DNA of 64,000 nucleotides from assembly GCA_038503035.1 (NCBI GenBank), contig JAVSML010021674.1, forward strand, positions 1 to 64,000, written 5' to 3'. Source of the stretch: Crocodylus rhombifer. Taxonomy: Eukaryota; Chordata; Crocodylia; Crocodylidae. Numbering within the stretch: the first letter of the stretch is position 1; each line of letters begins with the position of its first letter. The position numbers and the translations under genes are program-made. Under the pieces are notes generated by a model. The model was not told the DNA's origin. It was given only the letters and a program-made list of their open reading frames with translations, and made no database searches. This document shows, piece after piece, positions 23,033 through 32,640 of this stretch.

Positions 23033-23226
23033 GGACAGATAGAAAAGGTCAGTTATACTATTGTAAAACTACTCTGGTGGAAATAGAGAGTGGACACACA
23101 ATGTGTAACCCTACACTGGTGTAGATTTTGATTTAAATGTAGAATTAGCCAGGAAAAAATCAGTAGTAAAGCTATATAATGGTGCCTATGACAAGCAGCT
23201 ACCCCTGGATTACAGGCTATCTGTCC
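23033..23226. mobile_element. Small MITE with GGACAGATAG ends
   Basis: A perfect 10-bp inverted repeat GGACAGATAG / CTATCTGTCC at 23033-23042 and 23217-23226 encloses 174 bp of non-coding DNA with CTACACTGGTGTAG inside. The ends resemble those of the elements at 11490 and 54231, so one loose family is possible. The target duplication is unclear. Confidence 0.55.
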
Positions 23227-23404
23227 ATTCCATTTCCTGGTGTAATTTATGTCTGTGTATAAAACTAATACAAGTTAAACATATATAAAGGCATTATGTA
23301 TCCAAGTCCTTAGTGACTTTCCTTCAGATGTCTACAGTTTTTAATGTACGTTCTTTTAATTAGATATGAGGCTGATGTTTCCATTTCCTTATATTTGTGT
23401 AAGC

Positions 23405-23703
23405 CAGTGATTCTCAGTCAGGGTTCTGTGGCACTCTGGGGTGCCTTGAGATCTTTTCAAGGGTGCCATGGGATGCTAACCAATGTTAGCACTGTTTGGT
23501 ATGCAAACCTAACACAAGATAATTTCAAATAGGAATCCATAGTGTTAAAACCATTCTGATTTGTTGTGGTCTTTCTAATTTCTTTGCAAAAGAAGAATTG
23601 CTTTAGTCAAAAAAACTACTGGAAGCTATGAGCTGGCATTTTCCAAGAAGTGCCTTGATTCTAATGTAGGGTGCCTTAAGTTTAACAAGATTGAGAATCA
23701 TGG
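23405..23703. mobile_element. hAT-type MITE, 299 bp
   Basis: Left end CAGTGATTCTCA, right end TGAGAATCATGG, forming a TIR with two mismatches in 12. Flanks GTGTAAGC and GTGTAGGT agree at 6 of 8 positions and differ by transitions, fitting an aged 8-bp hAT duplication. The interior repeats GGGTGCC(A/T)-type words near both ends (GGGGTGCCTTGAG, GGGTGCCTTAAG). No coding capacity. Confidence 0.7.
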
Positions 23704-23711
23704 GTGTAGGT

Positions 23712-24880
23712 ATTCTCATCTGTGCTAAGGCGGGTGTAAATCCTACAAGATGGTAACATTTTACACTAAATTTTCATTCATGCTGTACAACGAGAAAAAT
23801 GACCACACAGGTAGTAGAGAACTGGAGACGAGGATAACCAGTTGGGTGGGGAAACTCACAGATTTTAGTATTTATTGTGGTTGTGAACTATTTAGGCACT
23901 GCATCATCTTCTAGTGAGCTGATACCCCCCTCCCCCATGGTAGAGATTGGGAACAAGAGAATCTTCAGTCTGCTCTTTTGTGCAGACATTATGATTTAGA
24001 GTCATAGATGGTTGCATTCTATTTCTCAAATAACTATCTATTGTACATTTTTTCTATAACCTAAATGCAGGCATGTAGGTAAAAAGGCAAAATGAGAGTG
24101 GTAAGTATTCATTCCCATTTACTTCCTGTGTGGTCCTTCTCAAAGTACTATTATAGAAGTACAGATGAATGAACATCTCATGGTACATTGGTTGCTGCAT
24201 ATATTACTTTATTGCAGCCATCAATCAGACAACTGAGTTGAGCTGCTGGAAAGACACTGTTTTTAGTTGTTTCAGTTGGAAGCACCATTTATAGAGAGGT
24301 TAAAGGGACTTGGCTAAGGTTATACAGCAAATTACTGGCAGAACCATGAATGAACCTATGTCTTCTGTCTCTCAGTCCATTGTACCACTCTACATCACTG
24401 GTAACCATGGTTACCCTATGTAGGTTTTTTGAACATTTATTTTAGTCTTGTACTAAAATGCACATAGATATGCAAAGGAATATAAGAACTCCACAGCATT
24501 GCCTTCAAGCTTCCCTGAGTTTTCTGTGCATACATAGACTGAGTAGTAAGTAGACAGACTGTATGGAGATCATGTTTCAAAATCCAGTGTGGAAAGCACA
24601 TTTAAACCCCTTTTGATACTTATGACAAATCACAACAAATGTTCATCATGTGACTATGAGGCACATCTCTAATGCATTGTGTACAATGAGTAAGGGCAGC
24701 TTGTGGAGCTAGGAATGGCACGTTCCTGAAGTTCTTCTGAACAGCACATTACAACTGGCCAGTCCCCCTGAAAAACAGCAAACTCCACATTGTAGTTAGC
24801 TGGATTTTACATGATTTTTATAAAGTCCAGAAGATGGGTTTTTAGGCACAATAAAAAAAGAAAGAAAGAATATGTAACTA
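23712..24880. other. Mostly unassigned DNA
   Basis: Contains the dispersed repeat at 24187-24292 (see separate entry) and a short AAAG run at about 24852-24870; otherwise nothing recognised. Confidence 0.5.
24187..24292 (+). repeat. Dispersed repeat, copy 1 (mate at 39366-39471)
   Basis: Shares an ordered series of motifs with the mate: TTGGTTGCTGCATATATTA, GCAGCCATCAATCAGACA, GAGCTGCTGGAAAG and TAGTTGTTTCAGTTGGA. Same orientation as the mate. Family not recognised. Confidence 0.75.
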
Positions 24881-26109
24881 TGTAGCACATTGGGGTCCCA
24901 GGGGTGGCTGTGATGCCCCCATGGCTCCATGACTGCCCCACTCCACCCTTAGGGAGAAAAATTCTGTTTTCTCTTGCCATGCCTTGATGGTATAATAATC
25001 ATAATAAATAGGTAGGCTTCCCATGGGCCTTCACATGGCCCCAGTCCAAATGGCCCCTCTCTGGGCTGCTCTCATCCTAAGTCCCTTGCTGGGCCACTCA
25101 GTGCCCTATAGATGTCACCAATCGAATGGTGTGGTACTGGAATGTAAGTGTCCTGGCCTCAGCCACAGGACTCTGCCTCCCCTACACCTGGGTCCTGACC
25201 TCACCTAGTCAGGTTGGTGTCAATTCACTTTGTTAGTGTTCAGTTTCTTGAGCGGGTGAGACAACTTGTGTGGACTTATTTCTGATAAAGACGTGCTCCT
25301 TTGCCTGACTCATTCTCTTTAGGAGCTGATACTTTTCTTTCCCAGTCTATATCTGTTCCTCCCATCTGGGAGAGGGAAAGTCTCCTGTTGCCCTTTGTCT
25401 GCTCCCTGCCTCTCTGGAAGCTCATGGGTCATGGGTTATAGCCCTCAGAAAACCAATCCACTCTTCATCTATCCATGGTCCTTTTTCTGGACACTTAGAA
25501 GGGCTGGATCATTCTTCAACCAACCTGGTTAGGGCTACTTTCTACCTGACATCCACGGGTCTCTCCTTGCTGAGGTCCAACCTTATTCAGGTAATCAAAT
25601 TTACCTCCAACTATCTTCTGCCTCTATAGGCTCCCAGATTAGGCCCTTTCTCTCTCTATATATTCTGAACACCATTAGCTGGTTGCCACTGGGACTCACT
25701 CCACCAATTTTCCTTCAGCTTCAAGTGCTTCTTCCCAGTCTTTGTCCTCGGAGTCTTTAGCTCCTCTCCATGCCTCCCCACAGACAGTACAACATCATCC
25801 TACTGCTGGCTGCAACTCTCCTCACCAGGGATCTGTATCTTGGCTGGTTTTATATCTGGCCTTCCAGTAACTCAGAATCCCAGAGTGAGCCTCCATATGG
25901 GCTGGGGAATCCCCTGCACTTTCCTCATGGTATCTCCACTGTTGCCTGGCAGGAGCACGGCTGGTCAGCTCAGCCTTCCAGTAAGTAATTTTTCTTTCCT
26001 TTGGAACAGGGGCTATAGGCATTCCCCTGTTATAGCCATGAATTCCCTTTTCCATGTCCCATCCTCTGAGGAGATACCTGGACAGAGAAAGAGCTGACAA
26101 GTTGTTACA
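24881..26109 (-). mobile_element. LTR-like element, minus orientation, 1.23 kb
   Basis: Read on the minus strand it starts TGTAACAACTTGTC and ends GTGCTACA (TGTA...TACA). GATATAAAACCAGCC at about 25850 is a convincing TATA-type box. A block ATCAAGGCATGGCA lies about 110 bp before the 3' end and is shared with 32500-32640 and with 35219-36187. No retroviral coding sequence. The flanks do not form an exact duplication, so it is either old or the boundary is a few bases off. Confidence 0.5.
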
Positions 26110-26130
26110 CTTGATTTTTTTACCCTAGAA

Positions 26131-27365
26131 ATGCAATTTCTCCTCTCTCTATTTTCTCCTCTCGCTTTACCACTGATATTGAGCAGTCTTGTCCATTCTC
26201 CCTTTCTAGAGGGAGGAGGAACCTTGTTTATTACCCATACTTCCTGTCAGACCAACCTGGTGGCCTTCTACGATCAGATTACCAGATCATTAGATGCAGG
26301 GGTAGCAGTGGACGTAGTCTTCCTGGACTTTCAGAAGGCTTTCGACACTGTCTCTCACCCCGTTCTCATTAAGAAACTGGGGGACTGTGGTGTCGACACC
26401 CACACAGTCAATTGGGTTGCCAACTGGCTGAAGGGCCGCACCCAGAGGGTGGTAGTGGATGGGTCCTACTCAACCGGGAAGGACGTGGGCAGTGGGGTTC
26501 TGCAGGGCTCAGTCCTCAGGCCCGCACTGTTCAACATCTTCATCAGTGATTTGGACGAGGGGGTAAAAAGCACCCTGTTCAAATTTGCTGATGACACTAA
26601 GATGTAGGGGGATGTGGGCACACTAGAAGGAAGCATCAGGCTACAATCAGACCTAGACAGGTTACAAGGGTGGGCAGATGTGAATAGGATGGGATTCAAC
26701 ACAGACAAGTGCAAGGTGATACACCTGGGGAGGAACAACCGGCACCATACCTACAGGTTGGGGAACTCCCCTCTTGTCAGCACAGAGGCGGAAAAGGACC
26801 TTGGAGTCATCATTGACTCCAAGATGAACATGGGCCGGCAGTGTGGGGATGCAGTCAGGAAGGCCACAGATGCATCTCAAGCAGGTCCAAAGAGGTGATC
26901 CTCCCCCTCTATGTGGCACTGGTCAGGCTGCAGTTGGAGTACTGCATCCAGTTCTGGGCACCGCACTTCAAGAAGGATGTGGACAGCATGGAGAGGGTCC
27001 AGAGGAGGGCCACTCGTCTGATCAGGGGACAGCAGGGCAGGCCCTATGAGGAGAGGCTACGGGACCTGAACCTGTTCAGCCTCCAAAAGAGAAGGCTGAG
27101 GGGGGATCTAGTGGCCTGTTATAAACTAGTCAGGGGGGATCAGCAGGCATTGGGGGAGTCACTATTCCCCCGTGCACTGCCAGGAGTGACCAGGAATAAC
27201 GGTCACAAGCTGGCAGAGGGCAGGTTTAGGCTAGATATCAGGAAGCGCTACTTCACAGTCAGGGTGGCTAGGATCTGGAACCAACTTTCAAGAGAAGTGG
27301 TGCTGGCTCCTACCCTGGGGGTTTTTAAGAGGAGGTTGGATGAACATCTTGCTGGGGTCGTTTGA
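26131..27365 (+). pseudogene. CR1 ORF2 reverse transcriptase pseudogene
   Basis: Three consecutive frames (26131-26607, 26614-26898, 26841-27365) together cover RT palm motifs to the C-terminus. The break between the first two is a single in-frame stop followed by the same frame; the break between the second and third is a frameshift with loss of the segment equivalent to CISRCM. The first frame's N-terminal 35 codons lie upstream of the CR1 boundary and are not part of it. Confidence 0.9.
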
Positions 27366-27452
27366 CCCCAGTATTATTTCCTGCTATGGCAGGGGGTCAG
27401 ACTAGATGATCTATTCAGGTCCCTTCCAACCCTAGAAACTATGAAACTATGA
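26215..27452 (+). mobile_element. CR1 LINE, 5'-truncated
   Basis: Starts inside the RT domain ([16 protein letters not shown]) and continues to the 3' end with the tail GAAACTATGAAACTATGA. Motifs present: [17 protein letters not shown], a weakened VLQGSVLRP (VPQGSVLGP in intact copies) and the catalytic FADDTK. After FADDTKM there is a stop at 26605 and a later frameshift near 26880. The C-terminal part (26841-27365, 174 codons) is open. A dead copy of moderate age. Confidence 0.95.
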
Positions 27453-27599
27453 TTTGTATACATACATCAGAGATATTCTGTATTTTGACTTCCTCACTTC
27501 CCTTTTGTGCCACTTGGTTCAGTCCTATAGCTCTTTGACCCATTCCCAGAATTGAATTGTTTCTTCAAATCCCTCCCACCCAAGACTGCATGCTCTGTT

Positions 27600-30500
27600 T
27601 GCTGGAAGGTTTTGATCACTATCCCCCATGGAACCTAGTTAAAGCCCTCCTTATTAGATTGGCCAGATGATGCTTTAAACTAGGCTCGTTGGGGGGAGGG
27701 GAAGATGAGGGTGGGGGAGGCTGTGGACCACCAAACCAGGTGGCACCCACAAGGACAGCCCAGCCTGAAGAAAGAGAGCTTTGGGAACGTGAAAGACAGG
27801 GGGTGGACAGCAATACGGCACAGGTAAGGAACGGGAAGGTTAGAGACAAAAAGCCCTTTAGGACTTGGAGCGAGGGGGTAGCAAAAGCACCAGTCACAGG
27901 GCTCAAGTGCCTATATACTAATGCTAGGAGCATGGGGAACAAGCAGGATGAACTAGCGCTCCTGGTTGCACTAAATGACTACGACTTAGTGGGGCTGACG
28001 GAAACCTGGTGGGATCCATCCCACGACTGGGCGGTACATATTGAGGGCTATAGATTGTACAGAAAGGACAGAGTGGGGAAAAGGGGGGGAGGGGTTGCGC
28101 TCTATGTTAAGGAGCAATATACATCAACCCTCATCAAGACAGAATCAAAGGATGAGGAAGTAGAAGGACTGTGGGTTAGGCTACATGGGGGGCAAGGAGA
28201 AAAGGATTTGGTGGTAGGGGTCTGCTACAGACCCCCACATCAAGGGGAAGAAATAGATTTGGGGCTCCTGAGGCAACTCTCGGAGACCATAAAAGCTAAA
28301 GAGGCGGTGGTCATGGGGGACCTAAACTACCCGGACATCTGCTGGGAGACACAGACAGCAAAGTCCCACCGCTCACGCAGGTTTCTAACCTGTGTACAGG
28401 ACCTCCACCTGACGCAGGAGGTACATGGTCCCACTAGGGGGAATGCCTTACTGGATCTGGTATTGGCAACGGGGGATGACATAGTAGGGGACCTACAGAT
28501 CAGTAGCCATCTGGGGGACAGTGATCACCTAAAAGTACAATTCAACATAAGGCGTCGAGTGGGTAAGGTAACCAGTAGGGTGAACGTGCTGGACTTTAGG
28601 AAAGCTGATTTCAGCAAACTCAGGCGATTAGTGAAGGATGCACTGCAGAGTAGTAGTTTTGAAATGATGGGAGCCCAAGAAGGGTGGCTGTGCCTTAAGG
28701 AAGCTATCCTTCGAGCACAAAGCGAGACGATCCCCGTGCGAGGTAAAAGAGGGAAAGGGACCAGGAGGCTTCCCTGGCTGACCAGAGAAATCCTGGGCAG
28801 ACTAAGGGCCAAAAGGGGAGCACATAAAAAGTGGAAACAGGGAGAGATCACCAAAGAGGAATATACCTCTTCTGCTCGTGCTTGTAGGGAGGCAGTTAGA
28901 CAGGCCAAAGCTACCATGGAGCTGAGGATGGCAACCCAAGTAAAAGACAATAAGAAATTGTTTTTTAGATATATAGGGAGTAAAAGGAAGGCCCAGGGAG
29001 GAATAGGACCCCTGCTAAATGGGCAGAATCAATTGGTGACGGACAGAGGGGACAAGGCTGAACTCCTCAACGAGTTCTTCGCCTCAGTGTTCCTAAGTGA
29101 GAGGCATGACAAGTCTCTCACTGGGAGTGTAGGGAGGCAGCAGCAAGGCACCAGACTTCCATGCGTGGACCCTGAGGTGGTGCAGGGTCACTTGGAGGAA
29201 CTGGATGCCTTTAAGTCGGCAGGCCCGGATGAGCTCCATCCGAGGGTACTGAAGGCACTGGCCGACATCATTGCAGAGCCACTGGCGGGAATATTTGAAC
29301 GCTCGTGGCGCACGGGTCAAGTCCCGGAGGACTGGAAGAGGGCCAATGTGGTTCCCATTTTCAAGAAGGGGAGGAAGGAGGACCCGGGTAACTATAGGCC
29401 AGTCAGTCTCACCTCCATCCTTGGCAAAATCTTTGAGAAAATCATCAAGGCTCACATTTGTGAGAGCCCGGCAGGACAAATTATGCTGAGGGGAAACCAG
29501 CACGGGTTCGTGGCAGGTAGATCGTGCCTGACCAATCTAGTCTCTTTTTATGACCAGGTCACAAAACGCCTCGACGCAGGAGGAGGGGTGGATGTCGTAT
29601 ACTTGGACTTCAGGAAGGCCTTTGATACGGTATCCCACCCCATACTGGTGAACAAGTTAAGGGGCTGTGACTTGGATGACTGCACAGTCCGGTGGGTGGA
29701 GAATTGGCTGGAGGGTCGCACCCAGAGAGTTGTGGTGGATGGGTCGATTTCGACCTGGAAGAGTGTGGGCAGTGGGGTCCCACAGGGCTCGGTGCTTGGA
29801 CCGATACTCTTTAATGTCTTCATCAGCGACTTGGACGAGGGGGTGAAATGTACTCTGTCCAAGTTTGCAGATGACACTAAGCTATGGGGTGAAGTGGACA
29901 CGCCGGAGGGCAGGGAACAGCTGCAAGCAGACCTGGACAGGTTAGACAAGTGGGCAGAAAACAACAGAATGCAGTTCAACAAGGAGAAATGCAAAGTGCT
30001 GCATCTAGGGAGGAAAAATGTCCAGCACACCTACAGCCTAGGAAATGACCTGCTGGGTGGCACGGAAGTGGAAAGGGATCTTGGAGTCCTAGTGGACTCC
30101 AAGATGAACATGAGTCGGCAGTGTGACGAAACCATCAGAAAAGCCAATGGCACTTTATCGTGCATCAGCAGATGCATGACAAATAGGTCCAAGGAGGTGA
30201 TACTTCCCCTCTATCGGGCGCTGGTCAGACCGCAGCTGGAGTACTGCGTGCAGTTCTGGGCGCCGCACTTCAAGAAGGATGCGGATAACCTGGAGAGGGT
30301 CCAGAGAAGGGCCACTCGTATGGTTAAGGGCCTGCAGGCCAAGCCCTACGAGGAGAGATTAGAGAAACTGGACCTTTTCAGCCTCCGCAAGAGAAGGTTG
30401 AGAGGCGACCTGGTGGCTGCCTATAAGTTCGTCAGGGGGGGCACAGAAGGGAATTGGTGAGTATTTATTCACCAAGGCGCCCCCGGGGGTTACAAGAAAT

Positions 30501-30771
30501 AATGGCCACAAGCTAGAGGAGAGCAGATTTAGATTGGATATTAGGAGGAACTTCTTCACAGTTCGAGTGGCCAAGGTCTGGAACGGGCTCCCAAGGGAGG
30601 TGGTGCTCTCCCCTACCCTGGGGGTATTCAAGAGAAGGTTGGATGTGTATCTAGCTGGGGTAATGTAAGCCCAGCACTCTTTCCTGCTTATGCAGGGGGT
30701 CGGACTCGATGATCTATTGAGGTCCCTTCCGACCCTAGCATCTATGAATCTATGAATCTATGAATCTATGC
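27600..30771 (+). mobile_element. Near-complete CR1 LINE (ORF2 plus 3' UTR)
   Basis: Runs from the ORF1-ORF2 junction region (27600-27688, where LVKALLIRLAR and a stop precede ORF2) through an almost open ORF2 to the 3' UTR and four tail octamers, ATGAATCT type, at 30741-30771. ORF1 and the 5' UTR are absent, so it is 5'-truncated but the longest ORF2 copy here. The tail unit differs from those of the older copies. The open frame suggests a relatively recent insertion. Confidence 0.95.
27689..30460 (+). CDS. CR1 ORF2 endonuclease-reverse transcriptase, 923 codons, C-terminus frameshifted
   Basis: A non-LTR retroposon polyprotein that nicks DNA and reverse-transcribes its RNA at the nick. Endonuclease: TNARS at residues 77-81, TETWW at 104-108, GDLNYPD at 210-216, GNALLDLVL at 251-259 and the catalytic SDH at 278-280. 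RT: NVVPIFKKG at 553-561, PVSLTSILGK at 571-580, YLDFRKAFD at 638-646, GVPQGSVLGP at 696-705 and the catalytic FADD at 726-729. The C-terminal ERVQRRATRM region follows. At about 30435-30460, next to a run of seven G, the frame shifts; the last 65 or so codons (GVTRNNGHKLEESRF...WNGLPREVV) continue in another frame to 30668. All catalytic residues are present. The ATG at 27689 precedes the endonuclease by about 70 residues, as in other CR1 ORF2s. Confidence 0.95.
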   Translation: MGGGEDEGGGGCGPPNQVAPTRTAQPEERELWERERQGVDSNTAQVRNGKVRDKKPFRTWSEGVAKAPVTGLKCLYTNARSMGNKQDELALLVALNDYDLVGLTETWWDPSHDWAVHIEGYRLYRKDRVGKRGGGVALYVKEQYTSTLIKTESKDEEVEGLWVRLHGGQGEKDLVVGVCYRPPHQGEEIDLGLLRQLSETIKAKEAVVMGDLNYPDICWETQTAKSHRSRRFLTCVQDLHLTQEVHGPTRGNALLDLVLATGDDIVGDLQISSHLGDSDHLKVQFNIRRRVGKVTSRVNVLDFRKADFSKLRRLVKDALQSSSFEMMGAQEGWLCLKEAILRAQSETIPVRGKRGKGTRRLPWLTREILGRLRAKRGAHKKWKQGEITKEEYTSSARACREAVRQAKATMELRMATQVKDNKKLFFRYIGSKRKAQGGIGPLLNGQNQLVTDRGDKAELLNEFFASVFLSERHDKSLTGSVGRQQQGTRLPCVDPEVVQGHLEELDAFKSAGPDELHPRVLKALADIIAEPLAGIFERSWRTGQVPEDWKRANVVPIFKKGRKEDPGNYRPVSLTSILGKIFEKIIKAHICESPAGQIMLRGNQHGFVAGRSCLTNLVSFYDQVTKRLDAGGGVDVVYLDFRKAFDTVSHPILVNKLRGCDLDDCTVRWVENWLEGRTQRVVVDGSISTWKSVGSGVPQGSVLGPILFNVFISDLDEGVKCTLSKFADDTKLWGEVDTPEGREQLQADLDRLDKWAENNRMQFNKEKCKVLHLGRKNVQHTYSLGNDLLGGTEVERDLGVLVDSKMNMSRQCDETIRKANGTLSCISRCMTNRSKEVILPLYRALVRPQLEYCVQFWAPHFKKDADNLERVQRRATRMVKGLQAKPYEERLEKLDLFSLRKRRLRGDLVAAYKFVRGGTEGNW

Positions 30772-30779
30772 CCAGAAAT

Positions 30780-31390
30780 GCTCTTCCCCATTTTTATTAG
30801 ATGGATCCAAGCTCTTGATAGCAGTCCTTCTCCCAAGAGCATCTGTCTGCTGACAAACAAGCCGAAGTCTTCAGGTTGACACTGCTGTCTCAGCCATGCC
30901 TTCAATACCAGGATACAATGTTCTGTGCCTGGGCCTGTACTTTCCACTGGAAGAACTGATGAGAACACCACTTGTGCTCCAGGCTCCTTAATCCTCCTGC
31001 CAAGAGCCTCACAGTCACCTTTGATCTGTTCAGTGTCATTCCCAGCAGTATTGTTGGTGCTTGCGTGGACAAGCAGGAAGGGGTATTGGGCTGAAGGACA
31101 GATGAGCTTTGATAGACTCTGTGACATCCTGAATTCAGGCTCCAGTCAGGCAGCACACCTCCCAGGCCCCCAAATCTGGATGAGAAATTGGTGCCTCTCT
31201 CCCATGCAGAAGGGAGTCACCAACCACCAGCACTTTTCTTTTCCTTCTTGGTGAAGTGGTCCTGGAGCCCCTGTCCTTGGGGCCTTGTTATTCCTGCTCT
31301 CTAGATTGTTGCCTCCTCTGCTTCATGCCTGCAGATGTCCTCCTCTCTGCTTCTTCCTTAGCAGTTCCACTGAAGAGTGCTGGAAAGCAG
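30780..31390 (-). pseudogene. Decayed CR1 ORF1 (esterase) fragment
   Basis: Minus-strand reading shows KRKVLVVGDSLLHGREAPIS at about 31180-31235 (SGNH block I, GDS intact), then AQYPFLLVHASTNNTAG, where GTND has become STNN, then GAQVVFSSVLPVES, and finally AWIHLIKMGKS in place of DGLHLSPLGRR, losing the catalytic Asp. Frameshifts separate block I from the rest. It is homologous to, and far more decayed than, the ORF1 at 19900-20997, and of a different subfamily. Confidence 0.9.
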
Positions 31391-32054
31391 GTGCTGACTT
31401 TGATCCTCAGAAGTTCATGAAACTAGTGTGGTTCATTTTTTAAATGTCTTCACTTAACAACCCATGAAAGAGAAGGGTTTCCCAATCTGAGGATCAGGAC
31501 TTGAGGGGGAGCTGTATTCTCCTTTATTTTAACCCTCAAGAGTAATCAAGATTGGAATAAATTTTTAACTGTGTCTGCCTATCAGGAAAGTTATTTTGTT
31601 TGAGGTTATAATTAGAAGCATTAGCATGCTCTTCCTGTTTGATAAGATTTAGGAAGGGGCTTTGTGCTTTCTCATCAGTCTTGACATTGTCTGGAGCCTT
31701 AACAACTTTCAGACACTGTGCTGGCTTTCTTTACTCTTAACTGCTTCCATTGTCAGTCTGTATTGTTGGCCCTTTTTTGGCCTGAATGGTTAGCCAGTAT
31801 CCAATAACTTGTTATTTTTCTTAGGAGAAGAAATTCATTGTAGCGGACAGGTATTTTTTGGGGAAAGGAATCCTATTTAGGTGCAAAGAATGTATGTAAT
31901 CCATTTTCTTTAACACAACAGAAACAAATAGGCAGTTTCTATTGTCCAGAAACCTAAGCCTGCCTTTGGGAACATAGGTGCTCCAGGAGGCAAGGGGGGG
32001 TGGGGGAGGACCACTTTAATTAATAAGCTGTGCTAATTAAAAGTGCCCGAGCGA
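31391..32054. other. Unassigned DNA
   Basis: No gene or repeat recognised, apart from a G-rich run at about 31990-32010. Confidence 0.5.
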
Positions 32055-32182
32055 CACGTGTATATCAGTGTCCCCACACTGAAAAATGGCAGCCAGGTGC
32101 TTTGAGCTAAAGCTCATTGAATGAGCTGTAGTTCAATGTGCCCCACTGCCATTTTTTCAGTGTGGGGATACTGGTACATGTG
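32055..32182. mobile_element. Foldback element (long imperfect hairpin)
   Basis: Arms of about 60 bp: CACGTGTATATCAGTG then TCCCCACACTGAAAAATGGC, mirrored by GCCATTTTTTCAGTGTGGGG and ATACTGGTACATGTG, around a short centre. Weaker pairing continues outward to AATTAA-type ends at about 32029 and 32216. The whole could be a foldback MITE of roughly 190 bp. Confidence 0.75.
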
Positions 32183-32499
32183 ATGCTAGATTGGAGTCTG
32201 TAGGAGTGCGTTAATTTCTGTGCTTGTTTCCAGTGCATTGGAGCAGGCTCCATGCATGTGTTTAGGATCCCTTTGTGCCCAAAAGAAGTCTTCCTCCCAG
32301 GACCAGGCTCACGTTTTCTACTCTTGCTTCCTGCTGGCTCTCTGCCTCACACATACAGCTACTACCAATAAATCCTGCACCTGTTGTTATAGGCAGTACC
32401 CAGGGAAATCCCATGGCCCTACACAGGTTGACTTCTGACTGGGCTTGCCATATAGCACTCTGCAGTAGTTTTGTAATGTTTCAGCTATTCCCAAACATA

Positions 32500-32640
32500 C
32501 AGTAGATCCTCATTTATTTATATTATCATCAAGGCATGGCAGATGAGATGAGAAGGTGCTCTGGGGGCAGAGCGAGGCATGGTTGTGGAGCCACCAGGGG
32601 GCATCACAGCCAGCCCTGGGACTCCAACATATTACACAGC
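32500..32640 (+). repeat. 3' end block of the LTR-like family, fragment
   Basis: Matches, in the opposite orientation, the end of the LTR-like element at 24881-26109: ATCATCAAGGCATGGCAGA, GGGGGCATCACAGCCA and CCTGGGACTCCAA. Only about 140 bp is shared. The sequence upstream (32220-32495) does not match, so it is a fragment or a different subtype. Confidence 0.75.

Noticed and set aside
28525..30030. Minus-strand frames of 136 to 160 codons
   Set aside because: Antisense shadows of CR1 ORF2.
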